Of a stretch of DNA of 5,980 nt, positions 5,470 through 5,980 are shown one piece after another. Numbering within the stretch: position 1 is the stretch's first letter; each line of letters begins with the position of its first letter. Source of the DNA: Zoogloeaceae bacterium (GTDB taxonomy: Bacteria > Pseudomonadota > Gammaproteobacteria > Burkholderiales > Rhodocyclaceae); the NCBI GenBank assembly GCA_031278735.1, contig JAITJU010000282.1, positions 1 through 5,980 of the forward strand. Direction: 5' to 3'. Made by a program: the position numbers and the translations under genes. Under the pieces are notes generated by a model. It searched no databases, had not been told where the DNA came from, and saw nothing but the letters and a program-made list of their open reading frames with translations.

Positions 5470-5593
5470 AATTTTTTAACATATGGCGAATTTGTCCGCA
5501 AATGTCATTTTTTTGGCGTTTTGTCGCCTTGGCAAGCGGGGGAATGTTGGGGCGAAATACTCGAAAATCAACACGAGTAAAACCAGATATAAA
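5470..5593. promoter_or_regulatory. Candidate control region of the regulator gene
   Basis: This non-coding gap lies upstream of the minus-strand regulator. It contains the inverted repeat ATTTG-TCCG-CAAAT (5490-5503), a GGCG-TTTTGT-CGCC hairpin, and CTTG-G-CAAG next to it, any of which could be operators. On the minus strand ATGACA followed 19 bases later by TATGTT could be a weak sigma-70 promoter reading into the regulator. The match is imperfect, so only the general assignment is offered. Confidence 0.35.
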
Positions 5594-5621
5594 ATTTTAC
5601 ATAATACAAATTATGCGAACT
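5594..5621. other. dif-like XerC/XerD recombination site (attP or att junction)
   Basis: On the minus strand this reads AGTTCGCATAA, then centre TTTGTA, then TTATGTAAAAT: the 11-6-11 layout of dif. From memory of dif sequences, the XerC arm is identical to the form AGTTCGCATAA (9 of 11 against the E. coli arm) and the XerD arm matches TTATGTTAAAT at 10 of 11. The centre differs from the chromosomal TGTATA, as is common in attP sites of elements that use host XerCD. It lies outside the confident genes, between the regulator and a stretch of different composition. Whether it is the phage's own attP or a junction with neighbouring DNA cannot be decided inside the window. Confidence 0.88.
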
Positions 5622-5641
5622 ACAGGAAGCAGAACAAGACG

Positions 5642-5935
5642 CTACTTGACATCGGCATACCACGCCGCAAAAGACGAAATAAAGCGACTCATGCGAGCAA
5701 TCAGATACGGATTATCAAGCCGAGGATTCGCAAGCACATAACAATAACGACGAACAAGGTCGACCGAGTACCCAAGCCCGATCAATCGGGCTTTTTCTTG
5801 CTCAATTTGCCTATACAAAGAACGACGAGACCCGCCGACAGGAAAAAACCTAGTCTTACGACGCAAACGTAAAACACAGTATAAACGCCTAATTTCACAA
5901 GCGAAATCCTCAAAACGCTTCAAATCCTCATCCAT
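5642..5935 (-). CDS. Arg/Tyr-rich hypothetical protein
   Basis: This 97-residue protein starts at the ATG at plus-strand 5933-5935, with GGAAA about five bases before it, the only ribosome site among competing frames here. It has an acidic start (MDEDLKRFEDFACEIRRLY), a very basic middle (RLRRKTRFFPVGGSRRSLYR), then helical Arg/Tyr-rich segments. No family is recognised and there is no membrane segment. The codons favour T at the third position (many CGT, TCT, CTT, TAT), unlike the GC-ending codons of the genes left of the Xer site. This suggests another origin, or a sense strand shaped by single-stranded DNA replication. Plus-strand frames over the same bases lack ribosome sites, but a plus-strand terminator lies inside, so assignment is tentative. 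Confidence 0.5.
   Translation of the reverse strand: MDEDLKRFEDFACEIRRLYCVLRLRRKTRFFPVGGSRRSLYRQIEQEKARLIGLGYSVDLVRRYCYVLANPRLDNPYLIARMSRFISSFAAWYADVK
5774..5796 (+). terminator. Plus-strand Rho-independent terminator-like hairpin
   Basis: AAGCCCGA (5774-5781) pairs with TCGGGCTT (5786-5793) around the tetraloop TCAA, followed by further T to complete a T5 tract. It has the form of a terminator for plus-strand transcripts. On the minus strand no T run follows. It falls inside the minus-strand ORF, so it could end an antisense RNA begun to its left. Confidence 0.6.
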
Positions 5936-5953
5936 GTTGTTTCCAATGTGTCC

Positions 5954-5959
5954 TATATA
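5954..5959 (-). promoter_or_regulatory. Possible -10 element for the rightmost minus-strand gene
   Basis: On the minus strand TATATA within an AT-rich stretch lies about 18 bases before the ATG at 5935, a suitable distance for a short leader. Any -35 hexamer would fall at the very window edge and cannot be judged. Confidence 0.3.
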
Positions 5960-5980
5960 TAAATTTAGCGCCGGTTGGGG

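Noticed and set aside
5474..5501. Second dif-like site: TTTTAACATAT matches the XerD arm at 9 of 11
   Set aside because: The other arm matches at only about 3 of 11. The AT-rich half could easily be chance or promoter sequence, although some Xer-using phages do have one degenerate arm.
5511..5531. T7 run beside the GGCG/CGCC hairpin as a terminator
   Set aside because: The T run precedes the hairpin on the plus strand, and on the minus strand it is followed by A, so neither direction has terminator form.
5483..5872. 129-residue plus-strand ORF opposite the rightmost gene, and 79-residue ORF at 5502-5741
   Set aside because: Neither has a ribosome site. They run through the Xer site, and the longer one crosses the terminator hairpin. 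Their A/C-ending codons follow from strand composition alone.

Overview
The window looks like the late end of a small bacteriophage genome, phage or prophage, probably from a proteobacterium. Supporting signs are GC-rich codon use (GGC, GCG and CTG common), strong AGGAGG-type ribosome binding sites, and a 28-base dif-like site whose arms match proteobacterial dif. The host genus cannot be fixed. There is no chromosomal housekeeping gene, IS element, tRNA, rRNA or CRISPR array.

Layout. Bases 2-4599 hold 14 tightly packed plus-strand genes, the first cut by the window edge. They overlap or are separated by at most a few bases, so they read as one operon. By my reading nine of the 14 encode small proteins with a predicted transmembrane segment. 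Among them sit a GNAT-like protein, a beta-rich structural-type protein, a glycine-rich adhesin-like protein, a short protein with a tail-fibre-accessory-like C-terminus, a membrane-anchored lambda-R-type (GH104) transglycosylase, a holin candidate, a small lysis-type membrane protein and a 23-residue very basic peptide. A strong hairpin at 4603-4644 ends the operon and also serves the opposing minus-strand genes. Those are a DUF1640-like coiled-coil membrane protein and a helix-turn-helix regulator starting at 5451.

To the right of the regulator lies a regulatory-looking gap and then, at 5594-5621, a near-perfect XerC/XerD recombination site (11-6-11). Beyond it the base composition changes (about 47% GC, A outnumbering T about 2:1 on the plus strand), with one minus-strand ORF rich in T-ending codons and a plus-strand terminator hairpin inside it.

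How the parts may fit together (inference). Many single-pass membrane proteins, a membrane-tethered virion-type lysozyme, a fibre-like adhesin and a tiny basic DNA-binding-like peptide, with no recognisable tail gene, resemble a tailless phage with an internal membrane (tectivirus, corticovirus, autolykivirus or FLiP-like). The capsid protein, packaging and replication genes would lie outside the window, so this class is not proven. The dif-like site suggests that the element, or one abutting it, uses the host XerCD recombinases to integrate. That habit is best known for filamentous phages and some microviruses.
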